From Erythrobacter sp. SG61-1L (GTDB lineage Bacteria > Pseudomonadota > Alphaproteobacteria > Sphingomonadales > Sphingomonadaceae), in contig NZ_JXQC01000002.1 in assembly GCF_001305965.1 (NCBI RefSeq), positions 1 through 64,000 of the forward strand: a stretch of DNA of 64,000 bases. Direction: 5' to 3'. A program made the position numbers and the translations under genes. The notes beneath the pieces were generated by a model that saw only the letters and a list, made by a program, of their open reading frames with translations, did no database searches and was not told the DNA's origin. Below are positions 18,041-26,961 of this stretch, in pieces. How positions within the stretch are numbered: position 1 is the stretch's first letter; each line of letters starts with the position of its first letter.

Positions 18041-20563
18041 TCATCGCCGTCCCTCCGCATCGCGATAGGCCAGCAACCGGAGAGCGTTGAACACGACGAG
18101 CAACGTCGATCCTTCATGGACCGCGACCGCCGGGCCAATGCCAAGTCCGAGGATCGTCGCCGGGACGAGCAGGGCGACCACGCCGAGGCTGACGAAGACG
18201 TTCTGCCGGATCACCGAGCGCGTGGTGCGGCTGAGTCCGACCGCAAACGGCAAGTGCGACAGATCGTCGGCCATCAGCGCGACATCGGCCGTCTCCAATG
18301 CGACGTCGGAACCCGCCGCGCCCATGGCGATGCCGACCGTCGCCGTCGCCATTGCCGGTGCGTCGTTGACGCCATCCCCGACCATCGCGACCCTGGTTTC
18401 GGCGCGCAACTTCTTGATCGCCTCGACCTTATCCTCCGGCATGAGATCGCCCCACGCCTCGTCGATGCCGACTTCCCTGGCGATGGCTTCAGAGGCGCGC
18501 TGATGGTCGCCCGAGATCATAATCATCCGCTTGATGCCGATCGCGTGCAGCTTTTCCAGCGCGGTCCGGGCCGCTTCGCGCGGCGTGTCGAGCAGGCCGA
18601 TCGCGCCCAGGTCCTTGTCACCGCGCCGGACGACCATGCTCGTCTGGCCGCCTTCACGCAGCTTCTCGATCACGGCCGTCATCTCGGCCGACAGCGGCGC
18701 AATGCCGTCGGCGCCGAACATCTCGGCCTTGCCGATCAGGATTTCATCCTCACCGACAAGGGCTGAGACGCCGCGACCCGTCAGGCTCTTCAGGCTTTCG
18801 GCCTGCGGGATGGAACGGTCTCCGACATAATCGCCCCCGTCGCGCGCGATCGCCTGTGCCAGCGGATGATCGCTCAAGGCTTCGACCGCGACGGCAATGG
18901 CCATAAGCTCCTGCTTGTCCACGCCGGTCGCCGGAATGATCTGCTCGATGCGCGGCTCGCCGATAGTGAGCGTGCCGGTCTTGTCGAAGGCGATGGCGTC
19001 GAGCGAGCCGAGCAGTTCGAGCGGCGCGCCGCCTTTGACAAGCACGCCGCCCCGCGCGGCGCGGGCAACCCCGGACAGGACCGCGCTGGGGGTAGCGATC
19101 GCCAGCGCACAGGGGCTCGCCGCCACGAGGACGGCCATCGCGCGGTAGAAGCTGTCGCGGAACGGTTCGTCGACCACCACCCAGGCGAACAGCATGAAGA
19201 AGGCAATGCCGAGCACGATCGGCACGAAATATCGTTCGAATTTGTCCGTGAAACGCTGCGTCGGCGACTTCTGCGTTTCGGCTTCGCTCACCAGCTTGAC
19301 GACCTTGGCGAGCGTGCTGTCGCTTGACTGGCGCGTCACCGCTATCTCGATAAGCCCGCTGCCATTGATCGTGCCGGCAAAGACCCGGCTCGCGGCATCG
19401 ACTCGATCGGGATTGGCGCGCGCGATCGCAACATCCATCACCGGGCGCTTGTCGACCGGCATACTCTCGCCTGTCACCGGCGCCTGGTTGATCGCGGTGA
19501 TCCCCTTGACGACGAAGCCATCGGCCGCAACGCGCTCATCGGGCTTGACTACCACGATTTCGCCAACCTTGAGATCTTCGACCGCCACCTCACGCGTGCT
19601 TCCGTTCGCGTCACGGACCGTCGCGGTGCGCGGCGCAAGCTCCGCCAACGCCTCGATCGCCCGCTTGGCCCGCCCCATGGCGTAATGTTCCAGCGCGTGA
19701 CCGAGGCTGAACAGGAACAGCAGCAGCGCGCCTTCCGCAAATGCCCCCAGCGCCGCCGCGCCTGCGGCCGCAACCAGCATCAGCGTGTCAATCTCAAACT
19801 TGCGCAGCTTCAGATTGTCGATCGCCTCGCGCAGCGTGAAGAGACCGCCGAAAAAATAAGCCGCGACATAAAATGCCGTCGGCAACCAACCCGGCGACGC
19901 CGCGACCAGCTTCTCAACGGCGAAGCCTGTGCCGAGCAGAGCGCCGCACGCCAGCGCGGAGATCAGCTCCGTATTGGCGCCGAAGATGCCGCCATGTGCG
20001 TGTTCATGGTCGTGCGTCTCGCCGGCACCATGGTCATGGTCGTGGACCTCGCCGTCGGCCGCGTGATTGTCGTTGACCGGACGGGCCGCGGCGGCCTGTT
20101 CGGTGTCCGGGGCAAGGGTCCGGAGCCGCACATTCATCGCGGCAAGGCCGTCCTTGAGGGCATCTTCATTCGTCAGGGAGCGGTCGAACTCGACCCGGAC
20201 CACGCCCGCCACATTGGCCTCAGCCTCAAGCACGCCGTCAATAGCCCGGAGCTGGTCGGTGACGGTCCGCGCGCGGCGCTGGTGTGTGATGCCTTCGACG
20301 TCCCAGCCTACATGGCCGAAGCGTTCGGCGAGATCGGCTCCCGCAGCCTTGGCCAGCTCGCGAATGCGCTGGAGGGAAACACGGTCGGGCTCGTAATGGA
20401 TGCACAGCTTCGCCGGCTCGCCGCCAGACGGCTTTATGGCATGGATCTCGTCAACGCCCTCCCGGCTTTCGAGCGAGCCGATCAGCCGCGTCACGCAAGC
20501 ATCCGCGACGTCGGTGACATCGGGCAGCAACAGCGGAATATCGAGCCGAAGCTTTTGGATCAT
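18041..20563 (-). CDS. P1B-4-type heavy-metal efflux ATPase (copy 2)
   Basis: An 840-residue inner-membrane metal pump of exactly the same length as copy 1, with long identical stretches in the catalytic core. It keeps SPCALAIATP in TM6, DKTGTLT, GDGVNDAPA and HEGST in TM8, hence subgroup P1B-4. The N-terminal region again has two HMA-like folds without CxxC, then its own His-rich spacer (EVHDHDHGAGETHDHEHAHGG) that differs from copy 1. It starts 3 bp after the MliC-like lipoprotein stop. Divergence is concentrated in the N-terminal metal-handling region, which could mean different substrate sensing. Confidence 0.93.
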   Translation of the reverse strand: MIQKLRLDIPLLLPDVTDVADACVTRLIGSLESREGVDEIHAIKPSGGEPAKLCIHYEPDRVSLQRIRELAKAAGADLAERFGHVGWDVEGITHQRRARTVTDQLRAIDGVLEAEANVAGVVRVEFDRSLTNEDALKDGLAAMNVRLRTLAPDTEQAAAARPVNDNHAADGEVHDHDHGAGETHDHEHAHGGIFGANTELISALACGALLGTGFAVEKLVAASPGWLPTAFYVAAYFFGGLFTLREAIDNLKLRKFEIDTLMLVAAAGAAALGAFAEGALLLFLFSLGHALEHYAMGRAKRAIEALAELAPRTATVRDANGSTREVAVEDLKVGEIVVVKPDERVAADGFVVKGITAINQAPVTGESMPVDKRPVMDVAIARANPDRVDAASRVFAGTINGSGLIEIAVTRQSSDSTLAKVVKLVSEAETQKSPTQRFTDKFERYFVPIVLGIAFFMLFAWVVVDEPFRDSFYRAMAVLVAASPCALAIATPSAVLSGVARAARGGVLVKGGAPLELLGSLDAIAFDKTGTLTIGEPRIEQIIPATGVDKQELMAIAVAVEALSDHPLAQAIARDGGDYVGDRSIPQAESLKSLTGRGVSALVGEDEILIGKAEMFGADGIAPLSAEMTAVIEKLREGGQTSMVVRRGDKDLGAIGLLDTPREAARTALEKLHAIGIKRMIMISGDHQRASEAIAREVGIDEAWGDLMPEDKVEAIKKLRAETRVAMVGDGVNDAPAMATATVGIAMGAAGSDVALETADVALMADDLSHLPFAVGLSRTTRSVIRQNVFVSLGVVALLVPATILGLGIGPAVAVHEGSTLLVVFNALRLLAYRDAEGRR

Positions 20564-20566
20564 CGC

Positions 20567-21022
20567 TCATCCTTTCTGGAATGGTGTGGCGGCGCTGTCG
20601 CCGCCGGACGGACGCGGATCAGGGGACGCATGAGGATGCTCGCTTCCCGTGCGGTTCGCCCGCTGACAGGTGCCGGCCTTCGCATTGGAGCGGATCACGG
20701 TCATCCTGGCGCCGTCCGATAGCGCCACATTGACGTTCTCGCCGACGAACGGGACGCCGCTGGCGGGCGCGGACAGCCGTTCCGGCGCACCATTCGGCGG
20801 CGATCTAAGATCGATCGTCAATCCGTCGTCGAGGAAATCGACTTCGACCTTCGACCCATCGGAACAGGCGTAGAGGTGACTGCCGATCGGCGACCGGACG
20901 AACGCGTCCTTCCGCCCGGACCTGTCGCCGCTGTCAGACTCGGCCGAACAGCCCGACAGGCCCGTCGCTCCCACCAGTGCGAGAGCGCCCAGGGCGAGAC
21001 GGAAGCGAGACGCCCCGCTCAT
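20567..21022 (-). CDS. MliC-like small lipoprotein (copy 3)
   Basis: A 151-residue lipoprotein from the ATG at 21,022: n-region SGASRFR, core LALGALALVGATG and perfect lipobox LSGC. The mature part matches copies 1 and 2 (LYACSDGSKVEVDF early; LSAPASGVPFVGENVNVAL in the middle; AGTCQR late). A Pro/Ser/His-rich tail follows. Its stop lies only 3 bp from the ATPase copy 2 start, so lipoprotein and pump are translationally coupled. That arrangement suggests a periplasmic partner of the pump rather than a lysozyme inhibitor, although this is inference. Confidence 0.68.
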   Translation of the reverse strand: MSGASRFRLALGALALVGATGLSGCSAESDSGDRSGRKDAFVRSPIGSHLYACSDGSKVEVDFLDDGLTIDLRSPPNGAPERLSAPASGVPFVGENVNVALSDGARMTVIRSNAKAGTCQRANRTGSEHPHASPDPRPSGGDSAATPFQKG

Positions 21023-21132
21023 CCCGTGCCGTCCGCTTCGGATTCGTTCGCCATGGACGCAGGGGGACGCCCATGGCGCGGGCCGTTCTCGCACGTGAGG
21101 GACTGGTCTCGTGGGCGGCCGATCCATGCAGC

Positions 21133-21438
21133 TCAATCGAACAGATCCCGCAGAAAGCTTCTGCGACCATGCCGCCCGCGCGAGCCATGACCATGACCGT
21201 GGCCATATTCATGGCCACGTTCGTCGCCGTAGGAGCGCTCGTCGCGGGCGCCGGACGGCGATCCACTCGCGGTCCCGGCAAGGCTGCGCTCGATGATCTT
21301 GTCGAGTTCGCCCCGATCGAGCCACACGCCCCGGCATTGCGGGCAATAATCGATTTCGATGCCTTGCCTGTCGCTCATCACGAGATCGACGCGGCAAACG
21401 GGACAGGAAAGTCCTTGATGGGCTGGATTATCGACCAT
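21133..21438 (-). CDS. TFIIB-type zinc-ribbon protein (copy 2)
   Basis: A 101-residue protein with the same zinc ribbon as copy 1 (CPVC, CPQC, then RGVWLDRGELDKIIER), a Gly/His-rich linker (RGHEYGHGHGHGSRGRHG) and the tail RRSFLRDLFD. The linker carries more His than copy 1 and may bind metal. It sits between the SRPBCC and MliC-like genes, the same relative place as in module A apart from the absent CDF gene. Confidence 0.8.
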   Translation of the reverse strand: MVDNPAHQGLSCPVCRVDLVMSDRQGIEIDYCPQCRGVWLDRGELDKIIERSLAGTASGSPSGARDERSYGDERGHEYGHGHGHGSRGRHGRRSFLRDLFD

Positions 21439-21510
21439 GATTTGCTCCTGCTTTTGAACGGAAATTATGGGCGTTCTGGCCGCGGCCAGCAGACGCCAGC
21501 GTCTCTTCGG

Positions 21511-21972
21511 CTAAAGCCCGCGTCTTGGCTGGGAATATCGCGCGATGGTGGTCGCGCGCTTGAGATGCGCGGCGAGCGACCTGTCGGTCAGCATGAGAAC
21601 ATTGCGCAAGCCGCGCCTGAACAGCGGCCAGAACAGGAAGGCCAAGAATCCGGTGCAGCACATGCCATGCACCAGATGAGTGCCTTGCACTTCCTTGGCG
21701 ACGACAAAGCTCTCCTCGATTTCGAGCACCCACCGAACCCCGACACGCCAGGCGATGATCCGCTGGCGGTCGAGCTTCGAAATCTCGGTTTCCACTGTGA
21801 ATTGTTCCGCGCCCCGCCTGCGATAGGTGTAGGTGATCTTGCGGGGCTCGTCGGAATCGCGCTTGAGGATGACGAACGGATGCCAGTCCCGATAGCGATC
21901 GACGTCCGCGAGCAGCCGCCAGACCCGCGCCAGAGGAACAGCCAGATGGAGGGAATGGTCGACGGTGAACAT
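21511..21972 (-). CDS. SRPBCC-fold (START-like) protein (copy 2)
   Basis: A 153-residue soluble SRPBCC protein starting at the ATG at 21,972, preceded by an AAGGG ribosome site. Conserved landmarks shared with copy 1 are the VWRLLADVDRYRDWHPF helix, the central strands (IIAWRVGVRWVLEIEESFVV) and the C-terminal helix FWPLFRRGLRNVLML. The ligand is unknown. Its recurrence beside the zinc-ribbon gene in both modules supports a shared role. Confidence 0.8.
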   Translation of the reverse strand: MFTVDHSLHLAVPLARVWRLLADVDRYRDWHPFVILKRDSDEPRKITYTYRRRGAEQFTVETEISKLDRQRIIAWRVGVRWVLEIEESFVVAKEVQGTHLVHGMCCTGFLAFLFWPLFRRGLRNVLMLTDRSLAAHLKRATTIARYSQPRRGL

Positions 21973-22098
21973 GGGAGAATCCCTTGTGGCCGACACGTGG
22001 CCGGCGGCGCGCCAAGCGAGCCCGCAGGCGACGACGGAAGCGACAGGCGACGGACGGGCGCGCCAAGCGAACCCGTCCTGCCGCGTTGATCGGGAGCA

Positions 22099-22449
22099 TC
22101 ACGCTTGCTCTCCGGGATCGGCCTTCATGCCCTTCCCGCCAATGACTTCGACGGCTTCCAGCGTTACAAGGCCGATGTCGGGAAGGTCGTCGAGCAAGGC
22201 GACGAACGCTCGCAAGGCGTCCTCGAAATCGACAATCTCGATAACCAGCGCGCGATCGTTTTCGAGGACAAGGCGGCGATGGACCTGCGCCGAACTGCCG
22301 AAACCGAGCAGCGCTTCCAGCACGGTGATACCAGCCATTTGCCGGTCACGGGCCAGTGAGGCGATATATTCGAACACCTTGCGGTCGCCGATATAGGCCG
22401 ACTCATCAGTATAGATGCGGAGCAGTTTTCGGGCATTCTTCTTCATCAT
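22099..22449 (-). CDS. DUF190 PII-like protein
   Basis: A 116-residue soluble protein of the DUF190 family, which has a PII/CutA1-like ferredoxin fold. LLRIYTDESAYIGDRKVFEY, GITVLEALLGFGSSAQVH and VIEIVDFEDALRAF are the family signature. Its ATG overlaps the czcA copy 2 stop (ATGA), giving strong coupling to the pump. PII-like folds bind small ligands or cations and control membrane transporters, so allosteric control of CzcA is a reasonable but untested idea. Module A has no counterpart. Confidence 0.82.
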   Translation of the reverse strand: MMKKNARKLLRIYTDESAYIGDRKVFEYIASLARDRQMAGITVLEALLGFGSSAQVHRRLVLENDRALVIEIVDFEDALRAFVALLDDLPDIGLVTLEAVEVIGGKGMKADPGEQA

Positions 22450-25400
22450 CCCTCTCCTTCAGCAACGACCGGCTCGCCACCGGGGGGCGGCGTCCTTTTC
22501 TTCTTCCATTGGACCTTCACTCCCAGGACCACCTTCGCGATTGCGGGCAGCACCAGCAGGGTCAGGATGGTCGCCGCGATGAGGCCGCCGATCACGGTCG
22601 TTGCGAGCGGCTTCTGAACTTCAGCGCCGGTGCCAGTTGCGAGCGCCATCGGCACGAAGCCGATCGCGGGCACGAACCCTGTCATCACGACCGCGCGCAT
22701 CTTCTCGGCCATGCCTGCGCGGATGGCTTCGGCGAGCGGGTGGCCCGCCTCGATCCGCTCGCGGATCGCGGACATCACCACCAGGCCATTGAGAACGGCA
22801 ACGCCGGCGAGACAGATGAAGCCCACCGCCGCCGACACCGAGAATGCGATGCCGGTCAGCGCCAGCGTGAACACACCACCGGCAAGTCCCAATGGGACTG
22901 CGAGGAATACCGCCGCGGCCCGGCCGAACCCGCCCAGCGCCATGTAGAGCAGCCCGAAGATCGCCAGGAAGCAGAGCGGCACGACGATCGACAGCCGCTG
23001 CGAGGCCGCCTGGAGGCTTTGGAACTGCCCGCCCCACTCCAGATAATAGCCCGCAGGCAATTTCACCTGCGCGACCTTGGCCTGCGCCTCGGCAACGAAC
23101 GATCCGGCATCGCGCCCTTGCAAATTGGCCTGGATGACGACCCGGCGCTTGCCGTTCTCGCGGCTGATCTGGTTCAGCCCTTCGGTGAACCGGATCTGTG
23201 CAACCTGCGCGAGCGGGACCGAGCGGCGCGCTTGCCCCTCCTGCTGTGGCAGGAGCACCGGAAGGGCCAGCACGTCATCGAGATTGACCCGCGTGGCTTC
23301 CGGCACCCGCACAGTGATGTCGAACCGGCGATCGCCCTCGAACAGGAGGCCCGATGCGCGACCGCCCATCGCGGCCGCCACGGTGTCCGCCACTTCCTGC
23401 ACAGTCAGGCCGTAACGGGCGATCGCGGCCCGATCGAAGCGGACATCGAGCGTCGGCGCGCCGCCGGTCTGGTCCGCCTTGACGCTCGCCGCGCCGGGGA
23501 TCGACTGGAGGACGCGCACGATCTCGTTGGCGGCCGCCGACATCTTGTCGAGATCGTCGCCATAAAGCTTGATCGCGACGTCGCCGCGCACGCCCGCGAT
23601 CAGCTCGTTGAAGCGCAACTGAATGGGCTGGCTGACCTCGTAGAGCTGACCCATCTTGCCGCCGGCCGCCTTCTCGATGCGCTCGACGACATCCGCCTTG
23701 GACTCGACGTCCTTGGACCATTGATCCTGAGGTTTCAGGATCACGAAGCCGTCGGAGACGTTGGGCGGCATCGGATCGGTCGCGACTTCGGCCGTGCCGG
23801 TCTTCGAGAACATCAGCTCGACTTCGGGCAGTTTGGTGACAGCCCGCTCGACGCCGCGCTGCATGGCGAGCGATTGTTCGAGGCTCACCGAAGGCACGCG
23901 GGTCGAAGCGAGCGCGAGATTCTTTTCGTCGAGCTGGGGAATGAACTCGGACCCCAACAGCCCGAACGCCGGCACCGCCGCGAGGAAGAAGGCCAGGCCC
24001 CCTCCGATGAACGGCCAGGGCCGCGCGATCGCCTTGTCGAGCAGCGGCAGATAGCGCTCCTTCGACTTGCGGATCAGCCAGACTTCCTTCTCGGCGACCC
24101 TGCCGCGGATGAGCAGGGCGACGAGGGCCGGAACCAGCGTGATCGCGAGGATGAACGCCGCCACCAGCGCGAGCATGATGGTGATAGCCATCGGCGAGAA
24201 GGTCTTGCCCTCGACGCCAGTGAACATCAGCAAGGGCGCGAAGGCGAGCAGGATGATCGCCTGACCGAATACGGTCGGTTTGATCATCTCCTGGCTGGCG
24301 CGCATCGTCTCTTCGAGCCGTTCGCGCAAGCTGAGCAAGCGGCCTTCATGTTCCTGCCGGTGCGCGAGGCGCGCCAGACAGTTTTCGATGATGATGACCG
24401 CACCGTCGACGATCAGCCCGAAATCGAGCGCGCCAAGACTCATCAGATTACCCGGCACCCCGAAGGCGTTCATGCCCATCGCCATCATCAGGAAGGAGAA
24501 GGGGATCACCAGCACGGCGATGATCGCCGCCCGCCAGTTGCCGAGCAGCAGGAACAGCGAAGCGGCGACCAGCAGGGCGCCTTCGGTCAGGTTCCGCTCG
24601 ACGGTGCCGACCGTGGCATTGACCAGCTTGGCGCGGTCAAGGACCACTTTCACTTCGACTCCCGGCGGCAGGGTCGACTTCACCTGGTCGAGCTTCTCAT
24701 TGACAGCCTGCGCGACGACACGGCTGTTCTCGCCGATCAGCATCAGGGCCGTGCCGACGACCGCCTCCTGGCCGTTCATACTCGCGGCGCCGGTGCGTAG
24801 ATCGCCGCCGATCCTGACATTGGCGATCTGTCCGATCGTGATCGGAATCCCGCCCCGCGTCGCGGCGACCGCGTTGCGGATCTCGTCGACCGAGCGGATG
24901 CGAGCGTCGGCACGGACGAGATAGGCTTCGCCGCCGCGATTGAAATAGTTGGCGCCGACCGCGAGATTGGCGGCTTCGAGCGCTTCGCCCAGCTCGGTGT
25001 AGGAAATGCCGTAGCTCGACAGCTTCACCGGATCGGGCTCGACCACGAAGGTCTTGGCATAGCCGCCGATCGAGTCGACGCCGGCGACACCGGGAACCGT
25101 GCGGAGTTGGGGCCGGATGATCCAATCCTGCACCGTGCGCAGATAACCAGCCTTCGCGATCTCATCGGTCAGGCGGTCACCTTCGGCCGTGAGATAGCTG
25201 CCGTCCGGTTGCCAGCCCGGTTGCCCGGCGACCTTTTTGGCGCCGCGTCCATCGGGATTGGCATAGCCGACCGTATACATGACGACTTCGCCAAGCCCCG
25301 TCGTCACCGGCCCGATTTGCGGCTGCACGCCCTGGGGCAGATTCTCTTGCGCCTGGACAAGCCGCTCACCGACTTGCTGCCGTGCAAAATAGAGATCGGT

Positions 25401-25700
25401 CGAATCCGAGAAGATCGCCGTGACCTGGCTGAACCCGTTGCGCGAGAGCGAACGCGTGGTTTCGAGGCCAGGAATGCCCGCGAGAGCGGTTTCGATCGGA
25501 TAGGTGACGAGCTTTTCCATCTCGACCGGCGAGAGGCCGCGGTCGATAGTATTGATCTGGACTTGTTTGTTGGTGATGTCGGGAACCGCGTCGATCGGCA
25601 GCTTGGTGAGCTGCCACAGGCCAAGGCCGGCGACTGCGAGGAAGAGGAACAGCACCGCCCATCGTGCGCGGACGGACAGCGCCATGAGACTTGCGATCAT
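22446..25700 (-). CDS. czcA: CzcA-type HME-RND metal efflux permease (copy 2)
   Basis: A 1084-residue inner-membrane RND antiporter, clearly homologous to copy 1 along its whole length: LPIDAVPDITNKQVQINT and SLSRNGFSQVTAIF at the N-terminus, DFGLIVDGAVIIIE in TM4, and GGLIAATILTLLVLPAI near the end. The proton-relay Asp/Asp/Glu of TM4 are kept. It ends in a Lys/Arg and Pro-rich cytoplasmic tail. The gene lies 3 bp after czcB and overlaps the DUF190 gene by 4 bp. Substrate is probably Zn, Co or Cd by family; divergence from copy 1 suggests complementary ranges. Confidence 0.95.
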   Translation of the reverse strand: MIASLMALSVRARWAVLFLFLAVAGLGLWQLTKLPIDAVPDITNKQVQINTIDRGLSPVEMEKLVTYPIETALAGIPGLETTRSLSRNGFSQVTAIFSDSTDLYFARQQVGERLVQAQENLPQGVQPQIGPVTTGLGEVVMYTVGYANPDGRGAKKVAGQPGWQPDGSYLTAEGDRLTDEIAKAGYLRTVQDWIIRPQLRTVPGVAGVDSIGGYAKTFVVEPDPVKLSSYGISYTELGEALEAANLAVGANYFNRGGEAYLVRADARIRSVDEIRNAVAATRGGIPITIGQIANVRIGGDLRTGAASMNGQEAVVGTALMLIGENSRVVAQAVNEKLDQVKSTLPPGVEVKVVLDRAKLVNATVGTVERNLTEGALLVAASLFLLLGNWRAAIIAVLVIPFSFLMMAMGMNAFGVPGNLMSLGALDFGLIVDGAVIIIENCLARLAHRQEHEGRLLSLRERLEETMRASQEMIKPTVFGQAIILLAFAPLLMFTGVEGKTFSPMAITIMLALVAAFILAITLVPALVALLIRGRVAEKEVWLIRKSKERYLPLLDKAIARPWPFIGGGLAFFLAAVPAFGLLGSEFIPQLDEKNLALASTRVPSVSLEQSLAMQRGVERAVTKLPEVELMFSKTGTAEVATDPMPPNVSDGFVILKPQDQWSKDVESKADVVERIEKAAGGKMGQLYEVSQPIQLRFNELIAGVRGDVAIKLYGDDLDKMSAAANEIVRVLQSIPGAASVKADQTGGAPTLDVRFDRAAIARYGLTVQEVADTVAAAMGGRASGLLFEGDRRFDITVRVPEATRVNLDDVLALPVLLPQQEGQARRSVPLAQVAQIRFTEGLNQISRENGKRRVVIQANLQGRDAGSFVAEAQAKVAQVKLPAGYYLEWGGQFQSLQAASQRLSIVVPLCFLAIFGLLYMALGGFGRAAAVFLAVPLGLAGGVFTLALTGIAFSVSAAVGFICLAGVAVLNGLVVMSAIRERIEAGHPLAEAIRAGMAEKMRAVVMTGFVPAIGFVPMALATGTGAEVQKPLATTVIGGLIAATILTLLVLPAIAKVVLGVKVQWKKKRTPPPGGEPVVAEGEG

Positions 25701-25703
25701 GGC

Positions 25704-26864
25704 TTATTCCTCCTCGCCCGCGCCCTTGCCGAGTTCGGCCTTGAGCAGAAAAGCGTTGCGGGTGGCGATGATTGCGCCCGACTGGAGGCCGGAGACGATC
25801 TCGACCCTGCCGGCGCTGCGCTGGCCGAGCGTCACGAACCGCGCACGGAAGCCCTGCTGTGTGCGGACGAAGACGGCATCACGCCCGTCGACGCTTTGCA
25901 CGGCATCCTCGGGGACGACGATCGCATTCGTCGCTGCGCCCTGACTCGGCATCAGGCGGACACGCACGCCAAGGCCGGGCTGAAGAATCCCGCCTGGCAC
26001 CTCGACCAGCGCCGTCGCCGAGCGGGTCTCACCACTCAGGGTCGGCGTGACCGCGCGCACGCGGCCTTCGACCGTTCGCCCGTCGACGAGTTCGACGATC
26101 GCTCGATCGCCTGCCGCAAGCCGCGTGACGTCGCCGGGACTGATCGCGGCCTCGACCTGGATCTTACTCGGATCGGCGACCCGGAACAGTTCGGTCTCCG
26201 GTTGGACGAAAGCACCGAGGCTGACATTTTCAGACGTGACCCTCCCGGCGATCGGGCTCGCCACGATTACGCCGCGCCCGTCGCTGGTGACGTTCGCCGC
26301 GCCTGCCGAGACTTGCGCGCGCCGCGCTTCGGCTTCCGCCGCTGCCGCTTCCGCCTGCGCCCGTTCAAGATCGACGCGCGCCGAAACCTTTTGATCGAAT
26401 AGATAGCGCTCACGCGCGAGGTTCTTTTGGGCAAGCACGGCTCTTGCCGAAGCGGCCGTCCGATCGGCGGCGATTTGCGCCGCGTCGCGACTTTCGACCA
26501 CCGCCAACGCCTCACCGGCACGGACAGGATCGCCGAGCCGCTTGAACACCCGCGTCACCGCGCCGCCGGCACGCGCCGTAACCAGCGCTTCGCCTGCGGG
26601 CGCCGCCGTGACCTGGCCTTGCACCACGATCTCCGAACCAAGTCCGCCCGCGCGGATGGTCTCGACGGCGATACCGGCCTCGCGGATCGCATCGGCCGTC
26701 ATCGCCAGACTGTCGGGGGGTGTCTCGCTTTCATCGCTCTTCTCGGCGGGAGCGGTTGTCGCCGAAGGGTCGGCCGTGCATCTCGCGACGCTGAAGCCGC
26801 CGACCGCTGCCAGCAGCACGGCGCCTGCGACGCCGCCAAGGAGTCGCTTGTCCTGTGTTATCAT
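25704..26864 (-). CDS. czcB: CzcB-type periplasmic adaptor (copy 2)
   Basis: A 386-residue membrane-fusion protein. The N-terminus has a membrane anchor (LLGGVAGAVLLAAVGGFSVARC) that could be an uncleaved helix or a lipoprotein signal with an atypical Cys. A periplasmic part with a lipoyl half (GGAVTRVFKRLGDPV), a coiled-coil (ARAVLAQKNLARERYLFDQ), a second lipoyl half (ASPIAGRVTSENVSLGAF) and barrel domains follows. The tail is KGAGEEE rather than the His-bearing end of copy 1. It is separated from czcC by 97 bp and from czcA by 3 bp. Confidence 0.92.
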   Translation of the reverse strand: MITQDKRLLGGVAGAVLLAAVGGFSVARCTADPSATTAPAEKSDESETPPDSLAMTADAIREAGIAVETIRAGGLGSEIVVQGQVTAAPAGEALVTARAGGAVTRVFKRLGDPVRAGEALAVVESRDAAQIAADRTAASARAVLAQKNLARERYLFDQKVSARVDLERAQAEAAAAEAEARRAQVSAGAANVTSDGRGVIVASPIAGRVTSENVSLGAFVQPETELFRVADPSKIQVEAAISPGDVTRLAAGDRAIVELVDGRTVEGRVRAVTPTLSGETRSATALVEVPGGILQPGLGVRVRLMPSQGAATNAIVVPEDAVQSVDGRDAVFVRTQQGFRARFVTLGQRSAGRVEIVSGLQSGAIIATRNAFLLKAELGKGAGEEE

Positions 26865-26961
26865 TGAAAGTCTCCGAAACGGATGGAGCGATGACCCACG
26901 CGGCGCGCGTCCAGCTCTAGGAAAGGAATGCCGGGAATACGGCTGCTTGAGGAAAGCGCGC

